A DNA stretch of 27,192 nt. It comes from Oehlia diaphana. Lineage: Eukaryota; Glomeromycota; Glomeromycetes; Glomerales; Glomeraceae. The DNA lies in assembly GCA_003833135.1 (NCBI GenBank), contig QZLH01000037.1, positions 206,630 to 233,821 of the forward strand. Direction: 5' to 3'. A program made the position numbers and the translations under genes. The notes beneath the pieces were generated by a model. The model had not been told where the DNA came from. It did not search any database and saw only the letters and a list, made by a program, of their open reading frames with translations. Shown one piece after another: positions 1 through 10,622 of this stretch (its first letter is position 1; every line of letters begins with the position of its first letter).

Positions 1-815
1 ATACAATTATATTTTATTTTATCGATTTTAAAGGTATAACCAATTTAGATAAAATATTTAAACAATTAAATGTTTTAGAATCTATTCATATAATTTATTG
101 TTATTCTTTAAAATCTGGTTTTGATCAATTTATTAATTTAACTAAACCATTTAAATTAAAATCCTTATTTATAAAAGAATTATCACATGTTGATAAATCA
201 TTACAATTATTATTACAAAAATCTGGTAATTATTTAGAAAATTTTGGGTATATACTTGGAGATTTATCACAATGTCAATTATTAGAATTAATTACAAAAT
301 ATTGTAAAAATATCAAATATCTTGATTCTTATGAATTTAAAAGTCAAAATATTTATCAAATATTCAATTTAATTGAACATATTAAACAAAATCTTAATTA
401 TCTTTCAATTAATATATGGGAAGATTATTATTTATCAAATGGTAATATTGAACGTAGTTCAATCTTATTACAAAATTTAGGTCAAACTCTTCCTTCTAAA
501 CTTGAATATTTAAGTTTGATTCTTAGTATTAAAGAAAATGATTTTAGAATATTCTTAGAAAATTCTCAAAATACTTTTATTAATAAATTAAAAATAATGC
601 AACGTAGTAGTGATGATATTGTACAATGTATAAAGGGATTTATTATAAGTAAGAAAAGGGTCAACTATTTGGCTATTAGAAATTCCAATGGTGGTGATGA
701 TTTATCTTGTTTGAAAGATGAGGTGAAGGAATTTAATTTACATAATATTAGAGTTTTAAATTTTAATGATTTATCTTTAACTTTTGATGTCTATAATTTA
801 GTAAGGAATATTTGA
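1..815 (+). CDS. F-box/LRR-like protein, C-terminal part (cut by window edge)
   Basis: The frame beginning at base 3 is open from the window edge to the TGA at 813-815, giving about 270 visible residues; a methionine at 516 is internal. The protein aligns without frameshift to the C-terminal half of the F-box protein at 2331-3944, sharing blocks such as NLDKIFKQLNVLES, KSLQLLLQK, NLNYLSIN and LPSKLEYLSL. By eye roughly three quarters or more of residues match, with a few one-codon indels. The N-terminal F-box is not visible and must lie outside the window if present. In this fungal family the F-box recruits substrates to SCF ubiquitin ligases; here only the putative substrate-binding half is seen. 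The 3' flank also resembles that of the downstream paralogue, indicating tandem duplication of gene plus 3' UTR. Confidence 0.8.
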   Translation, partial: TIIFYFIDFKGITNLDKIFKQLNVLESIHIIYCYSLKSGFDQFINLTKPFKLKSLFIKELSHVDKSLQLLLQKSGNYLENFGYILGDLSQCQLLELITKYCKNIKYLDSYEFKSQNIYQIFNLIEHIKQNLNYLSINIWEDYYLSNGNIERSSILLQNLGQTLPSKLEYLSLILSIKENDFRIFLENSQNTFINKLKIMQRSSDDIVQCIKGFIISKKRVNYLAIRNSNGGDDLSCLKDEVKEFNLHNIRVLNFNDLSLTFDVYNLVRNI

Positions 816-1038
816 TTATTTTAAAAAATGAATACTATATGTATTATTTATATATTATTACAATTAAAGTTATTTACTTATTATAAATATATTGATTTAT
901 TTATTTATTATTCACTGGTCAAAGTGGTATGGTTTCCACTATGAAAACCTTTGTGTACATAATTCCAATTTGCATAACATTTCCATAAATTTTCCACATC
1001 ACAGTTAAGTTGATTAAATTATTTAGATTAGACGATGG

Positions 1039-1177
1039 AAAGTTATAAATTCGTTTTTCATTCCCGGGCTGGGTCAGTAAATCACAAATTCAGAATTTTA
1101 ATTTTTTTATATTATTATAATTGGCCAATAAAAATAGTTTATATAAATTGTGGTATGAAACCCGAATTTATAACTTT
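1039..1177. repeat. Small terminal-inverted-repeat element or long hairpin (MITE-like)
   Basis: The left arm 1039-1064 and right arm 1152-1177 are inverted repeats matching at about 22 of 26 positions. The outer 15 bases (AAAGTTATAAATTCG) are perfect. The 87-base interior is AT-rich and has no convincing gene; the 71-codon ORF at 1035-1250 simply runs through it. No clear target-site duplication is visible, so a non-mobile hairpin is possible. It lies between the two F-box paralogues. Confidence 0.45.
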
Positions 1178-1491
1178 GCGTCACCTTATTATTTTTTCTT
1201 TATTCCCTTTGTTTGTAACTATATTAGATTGTATTTCAGTAAGGTTGTAATGTACTTAATACCCGAAGAAATGTATTGAAAATCTAACATGTTTAATAAT
1301 TAAACTACTTCATCTTGATATAACGTAAAGTCTGGCAATATAATAGTAGAAATGCGTCTAAATATGGATACATACTTGTTATTCCATGTGTATCTTGGGG
1401 CCCCCGATCAAAGGGAGGGGAGCATTAATGTATATAGAGTATTTATTAGATATCCAGGGAATAACAACAGGCTTATCTCATTGTGTATGAC

Positions 1492-1563
1492 GTATACACC
1501 GATCTTTTTTATACTTTTTTTATACCGGTGAAGTAATTTACAAAAAAATCCATCGGTGTATAC
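1492..1563. repeat. Inverted repeat around GTATACACCGAT
   Basis: A perfect 12-base inverted repeat (1492-1503 against 1552-1563) encloses a 48-base T-rich and A-rich interior. The adjoining bases are also partly complementary, T-run against A-run. It could be a hairpin or the remnant of a small transposable element. The rest of 816-2030 holds no supportable gene. Confidence 0.4.
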
Positions 1564-2069
1564 ATAATAGTACTGATAGGATAAATGTAAAATTTAATCC
1601 TTTTGCATAGTAATTACTAATTCAAGTATATTGCTTCTGGTTGTGTAGACTGTATAACCGTATATAATAAAAAACTGACAATTAATTCCAGCATCAACTC
1701 TATAAAAAATTTATTCCGTGTTTTCCCATTTAGATTAAAATATATTTTAACTCCATAAATGTTATATACATATTCACGGAATTATTTAATCCATTTTTTG
1801 TAAATACTGGATATTTTATTAAAATTATTTTAATTATTAGATATTAATAAATGGATAAATCCTTTAATAGTAATGGAAAGATTATTATTTAATAAAACTG
1901 GAGAATTTTTAATAAAACAAGAATTTATCAGGCGCTTTTAGAAATAAAGCTGATGAATATTCGAATAGAAATGAAAATTTTACTGAAATTTAAGATAATA
2001 AGATGGATAAATTTATGAATAAAAATGGAAATTTTATTAAAGTCTTATTTTGTAATTAAAAATTCACCC

Positions 2070-2330
2070 CACGTGAGTGACGTGACCGGTGACATTTAAA
2101 GAAGGTATTCACGTGGGTAAAAAATTTGTTGGTATTACTACATGATGTCGATCATTTAACTGCCCAAAGCGGTAATTTGCGCCTAATTATTGAATATGTT
2201 ACACGCAACTATTTTACATTAATTGTGCGACAATATCGGAAATTTACTCCGAAATTGATATAATTTACCCAGTTCGGCGTTAATAATAAAATTCGTTACC
2301 TTATCTCTCCTTTTCACTTTCAATTACAAT
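2070..2330 (+). promoter_or_regulatory. Putative upstream region of the F-box gene with two CACGTG boxes
   Basis: Two CACGTG motifs (2070-2075 and 2110-2115) lie in inverted-repeat context, CCCACGTGA-like against TCACGTGGG. They stand about 220-260 bases before the ATG at 2331. CACGTG is the classical bHLH E-box core in fungi; use here is inferred. The last 30 bases before the ATG are pyrimidine-rich, as is common near fungal transcription starts. Confidence 0.3.
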
Positions 2331-3944
2331 ATGTCATATTCAAAAGTATTTTCAGGGGATTTACCTGAATTAACATATGAAATTATAAAATATTTTCAGA
2401 ATGATATTTCAACTTTACATTCATGCATTTTAGTTAACAGATTATGGTGTCGTTTAGCAATTCCATTATTATGGGAGGATCCATTTTCATTTCGTACCAG
2501 AAATTATAATGTTATTGAAATTTACTTAGATAATTTAAATGATGATTTTAAGACAAAATTAGATAAATATAAAATTAATGATAATTCATTACCTTCGAAT
2601 ACACTATTCAATTATCCTAAATTTTTAAAATATTTGAGTATATTTGGTATTTTTTCTTATGTTGATAATTGGTTTGAAACTGCTGTCAGAATATCAGAAC
2701 CAGGAAATAGATATTTTTTGAAAGATTTAAGTTGTTATTCAGTATTTGATTTTAAAAGATTAATTAATATGTCACTATTTAAAGTATTTATTGAAAATGA
2801 AGTAAATATACATACTCTTGAAATTGAAATTTCTAGTGCTTATTATAGTAATAATAAATATTTTAATTATATTCTTGAATTAATTTTACAAAATACAAAT
2901 TTCATTCATAATATTAAAAATTTAAATCTTTATATTAATAAACCATTTAGCGTTTCAAATGACGATAGAAATAATGGATATGAGTTAATTGAAAATCGTA
3001 TATCACAAATAACTAATTTACATCAAAATACCAAAAAAATTTTATTAAGTCATGATAATATTCCTTTATTTCAATCATTATTATTATCAAAACATTCTAA
3101 TTGTTCAAATACCTTAAATACAATTATATTTTATTATGTCAATCTTAATGGTATGATCAATCTAGATAAAATATTTAAACAATTAAATGTTTTGGAATCT
3201 GTTCATATAATTTATTGTTCTTCTTTAAATACTGGTTTTATTCAACAAATTATTAATTTAACTAAACCGATTAAATTAAAATCTTTATTTATAAATGAGT
3301 TATCCCAGGTTGATAAATCATTACAATTATTATTACAGAAATATGGTGATTATTTAGAAAATTTTGGGTATGTACTTGGAGTTCTATCACAAAAGCAACA
3401 ATTATTGGAATTAATTATAAAATATTGTAAAAATATAAAATTTCTTGATTTTTATGAATTTGAAAGTAATCTTATTCATCAAATAATATCCAATTATATT
3501 GAAAATATTAGACAAAATCTTAATTATCTTTCAATCAATATAATATATGAAGATTATTATTTATCAAATGGTAATAATGAACGTAGTTCAACCTTATTAC
3601 AAAATTTAGGACAAGCTCTCCCTTCTAAACTTGAATACTTAAGTTTGACTCTCAGAATTAAAGAAAATGATTTTAGAGTATTCTTGGAAAATTCTCAAAA
3701 TATTTTTATTAATAAATTGAAAATAATGCAAAACAGTAGTGATGATATCTTACATTGTATAAAGGAATATATTATGAAGGAGAAAAGAGTCAAGTATATG
3801 GCTTTATTAAATTTTAAAGGTGGAGATTTGTCTTGCTTGAAAGATGAGGTGAAGGAATTTAATTTATATAATATTAAAGTTCTAAATTTTTATGATTTAG
3901 CTTTAGCTTATGATGTTTATAATTTAGTAAGAAAAATTGATTGA
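2331..3944 (+). CDS. F-box protein (SCF substrate-adaptor type), single exon
   Basis: The 537-residue intronless ORF starts at the first ATG after a pyrimidine-rich leader. Residues about 10-54 form an F-box: LPELTYEIIKYF, then STLHSCILVNRLWCRLAIPLLWEDPF, the pattern typical of Rhizophagus F-box proteins. The remainder is a leucine/isoleucine/asparagine-rich region resembling degenerate LRRs without clear spacing, presumably for substrate binding. By family knowledge the F-box binds Skp1 in an SCF E3 ubiquitin ligase; the substrate is unknown. A close paralogue ends at 815 in the same orientation, and similarity continues into the 3' flank. High asparagine and lysine content matches the AT-rich base composition. 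The F-box call is firm, the precise role open. Confidence 0.88.
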   Translation: MSYSKVFSGDLPELTYEIIKYFQNDISTLHSCILVNRLWCRLAIPLLWEDPFSFRTRNYNVIEIYLDNLNDDFKTKLDKYKINDNSLPSNTLFNYPKFLKYLSIFGIFSYVDNWFETAVRISEPGNRYFLKDLSCYSVFDFKRLINMSLFKVFIENEVNIHTLEIEISSAYYSNNKYFNYILELILQNTNFIHNIKNLNLYINKPFSVSNDDRNNGYELIENRISQITNLHQNTKKILLSHDNIPLFQSLLLSKHSNCSNTLNTIIFYYVNLNGMINLDKIFKQLNVLESVHIIYCSSLNTGFIQQIINLTKPIKLKSLFINELSQVDKSLQLLLQKYGDYLENFGYVLGVLSQKQQLLELIIKYCKNIKFLDFYEFESNLIHQIISNYIENIRQNLNYLSINIIYEDYYLSNGNNERSSTLLQNLGQALPSKLEYLSLTLRIKENDFRVFLENSQNIFINKLKIMQNSSDDILHCIKEYIMKEKRVKYMALLNFKGGDLSCLKDEVKEFNLYNIKVLNFYDLALAYDVYNLVRKID

Positions 3945-4823
3945 TTATTTATATAAAATGAATATCATATATATTATTTGTATATTATTACAATTAACAA
4001 TTATTAGATTTGTTTTTTAAATTTATATATTCTAAAATTATTTCTTTTTTATGAGATTTATTGAGAAATTTATGAAAATTATTATGAGCCTGTTTGGTAT
4101 ATGATTGGTATAAAGAATAAAAATGCTACCACAAAGTTGTACGAATTTAATAAAATAAAAATAAGTGCATTTTATTATTTAAATATTATATGTAGAGTAT
4201 CTTTAAAATGATCTCTCAGGTCTTATTCAGTTAATACATTGATTTCATTAGTTTATTTCGAGTTCACTGATTTATCCCATTGTTCCATTGTTCTGATTGA
4301 ATTGTGGTTTACTTAAATTAAAAAATCCGTTCCAGATTAATACAAAAAAGTAGGGAGTGGTTGGAGGCGTGATGCAATGTGCTAGTAAATAACCTACCTA
4401 AGCACCTTAACCCTAAACCTTATATATTATTGAAAGAAAATCACGGAATCCGATCATAATGGGACAAATTAGTTAATCGGTATATCTCATTAACGGTATG
4501 CATAAAATCATACATACGATTGATGTAATATACTAATAAGATCATCTAAGCTACTAGTTAATGTAGAATAAAAAAAAATTAAGTATAACCCTATGAAAAA
4601 TACATAATGAACTAAATATGACTATGGTGATTTATTCCTAAAATTAAACTTATAAAAAAATTATACATATACTAACAAAAATAAATAAGTTTATAAAAAA
4701 AAACTGGTATTCCAAGTCATTATTATTTACCAAAACATTTAATTATAGTATTGGAAATATTAGTATTATTACTACAAATAAATCATTCCATATTAATAAT
4801 AGAAAAAAATATATATACCATTA

Positions 4824-5097
4824 GGCCGTTCCAAATTAATAATTAGTTTAATGTCCTTTCTGACCAAAATTTTGAGGGGGGAGGGGATAATTTAAACAAA
4901 CATGAAAATTAAACATATTAAAAACTTCGGAAATTTTTGGTAAAATCGTAAATTCTCGGTACTATTAAATTTAGTAAAGGAGGGGGTGTTTTAAGCATAT
5001 TTAAACATATCAAACATATATGTTTAAATCACCCTTGAATTTTTCAAAAATAGAGGGGGGAGGGCGTTAAACTAAAGATTAAAATATTGGAATGGCC
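4824..5097. mobile_element. Tourist/PIF-Harbinger-like MITE with G-rich tracts
   Basis: Ends begin GGCC[G/A]TTCCAA and form an imperfect inverted repeat of about 35 bases (4824-4857 against 5061-5097), including a shared TTAGTTTAA block. TTA flanks both sides as a direct repeat (4821-4823 and 5098-5100). It is not part of the inversion, so it is a good candidate target-site duplication. A TWA duplication with GG-starting ends is the hallmark of PIF-Harbinger/Tourist elements. There is no coding capacity. The interior carries three G tracts near 4874, 4979 and 5054. The remainder of 3945-6617 shows no gene. Confidence 0.6.
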
Positions 5098-5357
5098 TTA
5101 GATAGAGATGAACTTGCAACTTCTAATTCACATAGTTGAGAATCTATAATATTATTTATCGTAGGATAGAAAACAAGTCCTACATTTTCCCTATTTTATT
5201 TATTTGTACCTTGTAACGCAAAGGTTATTTAATTAAATAATTATATGTACTCCGGGAAGTTCCCATTCAAAGATCTTCAAAACACTTGCAACAAATACTC
5301 TTTTGTGGTAACGATCTGCTCATACGTTTAAGGAAATATTTTGGGTGAAATTTTAAA

Positions 5358-5403
5358 TAATCATTAATCATTAATCATTGTTCATTATTCATTAATCATT
5401 ATT
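5358..5403. repeat. Tandem ATTAATC/ATTCATT heptamer tract
   Basis: About six tandem heptamers of the type TCATTAA, with one GTTCATT variant, form a short minisatellite. No coding potential. Confidence 0.6.
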
Positions 5404-5532
5404 GAGTAGAGTAGCGTACCACCCTCCCACCTGGCGAACATGGGTTTTATTTATAGTTAATTAAAAAATTAATTTTTTTAACGAATGAATTTATGACATG
5501 TAAAAAAAAAATTTAATCCAAAAAAGGTAATT

Positions 5533-5855
5533 AATAAGCCCCCAGCGACTAATTTAAAAAATCACAGCCACAATAAAATTGTTTATTTGCAGTTATTAAG
5601 GAATAATTTGGTGAAAATCCTAATTAATAATAATAATATATAAATAAATTAAATTAAATAATTAATTGTGAAGAAAAAAAAAAATTTTTGCGATCTATAT
5701 GTTTAAGAAATAATAATTTGGTGAAAATCCTAATAATAATAAAAAAACAAATAAATCCTAATACTAATAAAAAAAAAATAAATAATTGTGAAAAAATAAA
5801 AATTTTTTTTACAAAAGTGAATTTATTTAATCGATAAGCTCCAGTGACTAATTTT
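5533..5855. repeat. Degenerate direct repeats about 110 bp apart
   Basis: A 22-base block (AATAATTTGGTGAAAATCC plus three bases) occurs at 5602-5623 and 5712-5733, exactly 110 bases apart. A second motif, ATAAGC..CCAG[C/T]GACTAATTT, occurs at 5533-5556 and 5833-5855. Between them are repeated AATTGTGAA plus A-tract blocks. This looks like a decayed tandem duplication. A minus-strand 68-codon ORF across it is an accident of the repeats. Confidence 0.5.
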
Positions 5856-6617
5856 AGCAATGATATTATAATTTTTCGTTACTTTCTTAGGAAATATTGA
5901 AGCTTAATCACCTCCTTAAACTGCAGTTATTACAATCATATCCATTCATTCAAATGACATAATGTTTATAAATATGGGTGAGATAATTTTTTTTATTTAT
6001 TTACCCTTATTTCAAAATGATATACCGTACATGTGGAAATGAAAAAAAATTTTATCTTCCCACATAAGTGAAACAAAATAATAAAGTTAAATTAAATAAA
6101 CATACATTATGAAGCCTCTGGTTTTGACGTATACGCACATATTTCATATACTTTTGATTTAAATTGTTACATTATTTTATTTTTTTTAATTGTATTTATT
6201 TTCTTGATTATTAAATGTATTAAAAATATGAAATCATTTGTGAGTCACCTAAAATAATGCGAGTGTTGTATTGATTTTTTTAATTTATTGTATTTTTTTT
6301 AAATAATGAATAAATTTTAAAACAATACACCAAGTGAAACAATTTTTTTTCATTCATTATTCTGATGATATTTCATGCTCACGTGTTTTATAGTTTATTC
6401 CCACTTTTTCCCATCAAAGAGTTATTTCATGTGTCACACGAAAATCATTAACTACGATGTTATGGTCGGCTATCACTCGGTATTCGGTAAAACGTTTGTT
6501 TCACTTGTTTCATTCATTACAAGTATATTTTTATTTTTGACCGCTACATTAAAAAATTTTATTATTTATACCCACTACGCCTATAATACCTACTATAATA
6601 ACAATAACAATAATAAA

Positions 6618-7859
6618 ATGCAGAATAGTGAAAAAACAAATGAATGGATTAATTGGATTGAAGAAGCTATTGATAAAAAACATATTAAATATTATGAATA
6701 TGAAAATTTTAAAAATATTCAAGAAATTGGTTCCGGAACATTCGGAAAGGTGTTTCGTGCAAATTGGAAAAGTTTTGAAGGTTATTTAGCGTTAAAATCT
6801 TTTTTTGATCTTAACAAAATTACCTTAAAAGAAATTGTTAATGAGGTAATTTATTATTTAATAAAAAGTTTCTATTTGCATACAATATTTTAAAATTATT
6901 TATTTTATGTACTCTTTTTATATTCATAATTTTTTTTTTTCTTCAAATTTATTTTAATTAATGTTTGTTCATGATTTAGATTAACCTTCAACGAGATGTT
7001 GATTTTTATAATAATATAATTCGCTTTTATGGAATTACAAAACATGCGTCAGGTACTAGTAGAATATCATATAACACAAAAATTGAACGAAATAAATTTT
7101 TTTTTTATGAAATAATTAATAATAACTATTTTTATTAGAAAATATATTTAATCCAACAAGAGATTATTTATTGGTAATGGAATACGCCGACAGTGGTACG
7201 CTTCGTGACTATTTGAAGAACAACTTCCATAGACTTACTTTGGATGATAAATACAATCTGGCATCTCAATTGGCTCGTTCTATACTATGTCTACATGAAG
7301 AAGGAATTATTCATCGGGACTTGGTAATTATTTTTCAGTATTATGATTTAAAAAAAATATATTGATTTCAATAATTATTAATTTATTTTTTATTTGAATA
7401 CTATACAATAGCATTCTTGTAATGTATTGGTTCATCAAGATTCCATTAAGTTGGCGGATTTTGGCTTATCAAAAAGGATTGGTGAAGCATCTAAATCACA
7501 AACAAAACTAATTGTAATGGTTCCCTATATTGATCCAAAAGTATTGACGGATAATTTAAAATCAAATGAGAAAAGTGATATTTACAGCATTGGTGTTCTG
7601 TTATGGGAAATATCAAGCGGGAAACTGCCATTTCATGAAGAGAATTATGATTTTAGTTTAATGTATAAAATTTCACAAGGTCGAAGAGAAGAAATTATTT
7701 CTGGTACTCCTGATGATTATTCTAACCTCTACACTGGTAAGTGTTATTTTTTATTTTATTCATTTAAGATTTATTTGTTAAACTAATATATATTTCTGTT
7801 TATTAGAGTGTTGGAATGGTGAGCTAAATAATCGACCGACTATACATGAAAGTTGTTGA
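6618..7859 (+). CDS. Protein kinase (TKL-like), five exons, N-terminal part of a broken kinase-Sel1 gene
   Basis: Proposed exons are 6618-6845, 6980-7052, 7139-7323, 7412-7736 and 7807-7859, with GT-AG introns and matching phases, giving about 287 residues. The ATG at 6618 is chosen because WINWIEEAI...HIKYYEYENFKNIQEIG is the usual start of this Rhizophagus family; the upstream in-frame ATG at 6375 adds an unlikely hydrophobic leader. Visible motifs are the glycine loop GSGTFGKV, lysine in LALKSF, hinge LVMEYADSGTLRDY, catalytic HRDLHSCN (split by intron 3), DFGLSKR, a PYIDPK block in place of APE, and DIYSIGVLLWEISSG. It ends in CWNGELNNRPTIHE, after which the frame shifts into a stop at 7857-7859 while the expected VVDKLENF continues one frame over. 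The catalytic residues are intact, so a short active kinase is possible. Confidence 0.75.
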
Positions 7860-8750
7860 TAAACTAGAAAATTTTACTCCACGTTCAAATCGTAGAAGAT
7901 ATAAATATTTAACCCCAGATAGTTTAGAAAATTCATTACATGAGGATTTATCACCAATGATTCATAATTTCAATAATAAAAATTCATCTGGAATAAATAA
8001 TTTAGGAAATTGTTATGAGAATGGAATTGGAATTGATATTGATAAGAAAAAAGCATTTGAATTATATCAAAAGGCAGCAGATTTAGGAAATGCATTTGGA
8101 ATAAATAAATTAGGATTTTATTATAGAAATGGAATTGGAACTGATATTGATAAGAAAAAAGCATTTGAATTATATCAAAAGGCAGCAGATTTAGGAAATT
8201 CAGATGGAATAAATAATTTAGGATTTTGTTATCATTATGGAATTGGAACTGATATTAATAAAAAAAAAGCATTTGAAGGCTGCAGATTTGGGAAATTCAT
8301 ATGGAATAAATAATTATGGAAATAGTTATCAACATGGAATTGGAACTGATATTGATAAGAAAAAAGCATTTCAATTGTATCAAAAGGCTGCAGATTTAGG
8401 AAATTTAGATGGAATAAATAATTTAGGAAATTGTTATCAAAATGGAATTGGAACTGATATTGATAAGAAAAAAGCATTTGAATTTTATCAAAAGGCAGCT
8501 GCTGATTTAGGAAATTCATATGGAATGAATGGTTTAGGATATTGTTATCAATATGGAATTGGAACTGATATTAATAAGAAAAAAGCATTTCAATTTTATC
8601 AAAAGGCTGCAGATTTGGGAAATAGTATAGCTCTAAATAATCTTGCTAAAATGTATGAGAATAGTGAAATATGAATAAAGTAATCTAGTAGCTGAACAAG
8701 GAGATCAAAATGCTCAAAGTAAATTAGAAATCTTAAAAATTGGAATATGA
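7846..8750 (+). pseudogene. Sel1-repeat tail of the kinase-Sel1 gene, broken by frame lesions
   Basis: The kinase reading frame resumes one frame over at 7851 (VVDKLENFTPRSN...). Six Sel1-like units ([34 protein letters not shown] type, 36 residues) and a partial seventh follow. A 10-base deletion at about 8276 within the third unit, compared with its neighbours, pushes the rest into the third frame (open to 8674). A final lesion near 8660-8690 separates the last helix, AEQGDQNAQSKLEIL, which ends at TGA 8748-8750. With the first break near 7850 this makes three lesions. In this family Sel1 repeats act as a protein-interaction solenoid behind the kinase. Sequencing error could explain the single-base change but hardly the 10-base loss. 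Confidence 0.75.
7981..8657 (+). repeat. 108-bp tandem repeats encoding Sel1 units
   Basis: About six and a half copies of a 108-base (36-codon) unit are nearly identical at DNA level, differing mainly in a few codons after GGAATAAATAA and after TGTTAT. One unit is 10 bases short near 8276. Another has an extra GCT codon near 8500, as expected of replication slippage. Minus-strand ORFs over this stretch are repeat shadows. Confidence 0.85.
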
Positions 8751-9106
8751 ATATTTATACAATACTAAATAATTATTTAATTTTACTTTTTAAATATTTT
8801 AAATTACTACTCATAATTTAATATTTAAAATTTATTTCATAAATTAATAAAATTTTCATTTATTGGTGATTGCTTACAATTATAAATAGATGCCTATTTA
8901 CTTATATATATATGAGTTAAGTAATAATTAATCAATTATTATTATATTACTAGGCTAAGTATAGCTAAGCATAGTGTTATTACTTTTGTATAATAAAGCA
9001 TATAAGCATTATATTACTTATTTAATCTTTGTGGAATTTTATTGCATGTTATATTTGCTCTTTAGATGCCGATGCCATATATGGTATTATAGATACAGCA
9101 CTTTTC

Positions 9107-9178
9107 GTAATGTTGTAATTAGGTCGTAATGCTGTAATTAGGCCGCAATGTTGTAATTTGGTGGTAATACCTTAATAC
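9107..9178. repeat. 19-bp minisatellite, about 3.7 copies
   Basis: Units 9107-9125, 9126-9144 and 9145-9163 are 19 bases each (GTAATGTTGTAATTAGGTC type), with a partial fourth to 9178. The copies differ at a few positions only. This is the clearest feature of the 8751-9675 intergenic stretch, which has no gene I can support. Confidence 0.75.
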
Positions 9179-9246
9179 TTATTTTAATGCTATAAAAATC
9201 CAACGTTATCGAATAGTATAATTTATAAGAAGAATTTTTCTAACTA

Positions 9247-9358
9247 TCACCGGGGGTGATGTTCACTGGTGACTGAAATTATGACAATCGACCAGCATTA
9301 AAAAACATGGTGCTAGTAAAAATTGATAATTCTGGCCATCGGTAATGATCACCCCGGG
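9247..9358. repeat. GC-rich inverted repeat
   Basis: CCGGGGGTGAT at 9250-9260 pairs with ATCACCCCGGG at 9348-9358 (10 of 11), and the left arm is itself nearly palindromic (TCACC...GGTGA). It is notable in such AT-rich DNA and could be a small element or hairpin. Target duplications are not evident. Confidence 0.4.
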
Positions 9359-9675
9359 CAATTTTAATTTTCAGGGGTGCATATTGCATAATAAGACGTG
9401 TCGCATTTTTTTTATTTTTTTGGATTTTTATACATGTTCATGTAACGATAGAAATTATATAATGGACCAAATTTGCTAGGGTGGGTGGAAAAAAATAAAG
9501 TATTTTTATTTTCAATAATTTATAATAAATTAGCATAAGGCGTAGCAAATAAAAAAAAATGGTTCTCGTAACACTGATCTTAATTTCGGCTCAAATCATA
9601 AATTTTATTAATAATCAATAATTTTTTCAGAAAAAAAAATAAACGAAAAATTGGTAATATATAAGTTAATTATTA

Positions 9676-10573
9676 CTAACCTCCATTTTCTTCTTCATCA
9701 AGATATGAAGTAATTACAGATGAATTGACAGGTTTTGGTAAGTTACTAAATGAAAAAGCTCTACTGACATATATAGCATCAGGATTAGCTTTATATGAAG
9801 TTACAATATTTGCTATTTCTTTATCAGCGTCTTCAAATATAGCTTTTATATCTTTTTTTCTATATTCCTTTTTTTCTACTTTATACCCTATAATTTCACC
9901 ATACCAAAGCTTTAATGTATTATGTAGTTCATTAGATGTTGGTCTTTCACCTGGGTTAGCATTCATGCATTTATAAGATAATTTCTTGTAAATATCAGGG
10001 GTTCCCTTTCCAAATTCAGGTCTATGACCATTACATATTTCTAATGCCAAATTAAAATCATGTTTTCTATTATGAAAAGGTGGTTTTCCAGATGACAACT
10101 CAGCCATAATTACACCAAAACTATAAATATCAGATGATGAAGTATATGGCTTTTCATTCAAGACTTCTGGAGCAATATATGGCAATACTCCATATATTTT
10201 ATAGTTTGATTTTTGTTCACTCGCTGGTCCGGATAATCCAAAATTTGTGATATAAGAATCTGTTATTCCAAATTTTGTATTTTGTAATAAATTTCCACTA
10301 TGAAAGTCTTTATGAAAATAGCCTAGCTTATGTGCATTTCGGAGATTATATATTAAATCATATAAACATTTGATTTTGTCTTTCCATAAAATATTTTTAA
10401 AATTTTTTGAAAGAACATTTCCTAAAGCTCCCTTATTTGCAAACTGTAAAATCATCATAAAATCGTTGGTTTCTGGATCCTTAGTCATCCCATAAAAATT
10501 TAAAGTATATGGACTTTTTAAGTAAAGTTCCCAATGTATTTTGAGCTATTGATATAAAAAATTTAATTAGATT

Positions 10574-10622
<49 letters not shown>

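Noticed and set aside
1035..1250. 71-codon plus-strand ORF
   Set aside because: It runs across the inverted-repeat element, has no recognisable domain, and its composition follows the local AT bias.
4408..4424. Telomere-like AACCCTAA
   Set aside because: Only one copy is present, so there is no telomeric array.
5654..5860. 68-codon minus-strand ORF rich in Phe and Ile
   Set aside because: It is produced by A-tracts and degenerate direct repeats; no motif or homologous frame is visible.
6375..6617. Upstream in-frame extension of the kinase (hydrophobic leader)
   Set aside because: The family normally begins near WINWIEEAI; the ATG at 6618 fits and the extension ends in an Asn run typical of leader DNA.
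7970..8519. Minus-strand ORFs over the Sel1 repeats
   Set aside because: They are antisense shadows of the 108-base repeat with repeated LFSYQYQFQFH words.
9725..9976. Plus-strand ORFs opposite the kinase modules (also at 12192, 13534 and 14190) and the minus-strand ORF at 13102
   Set aside because: They lie in other frames of clear kinase exons and carry no domain of their own.
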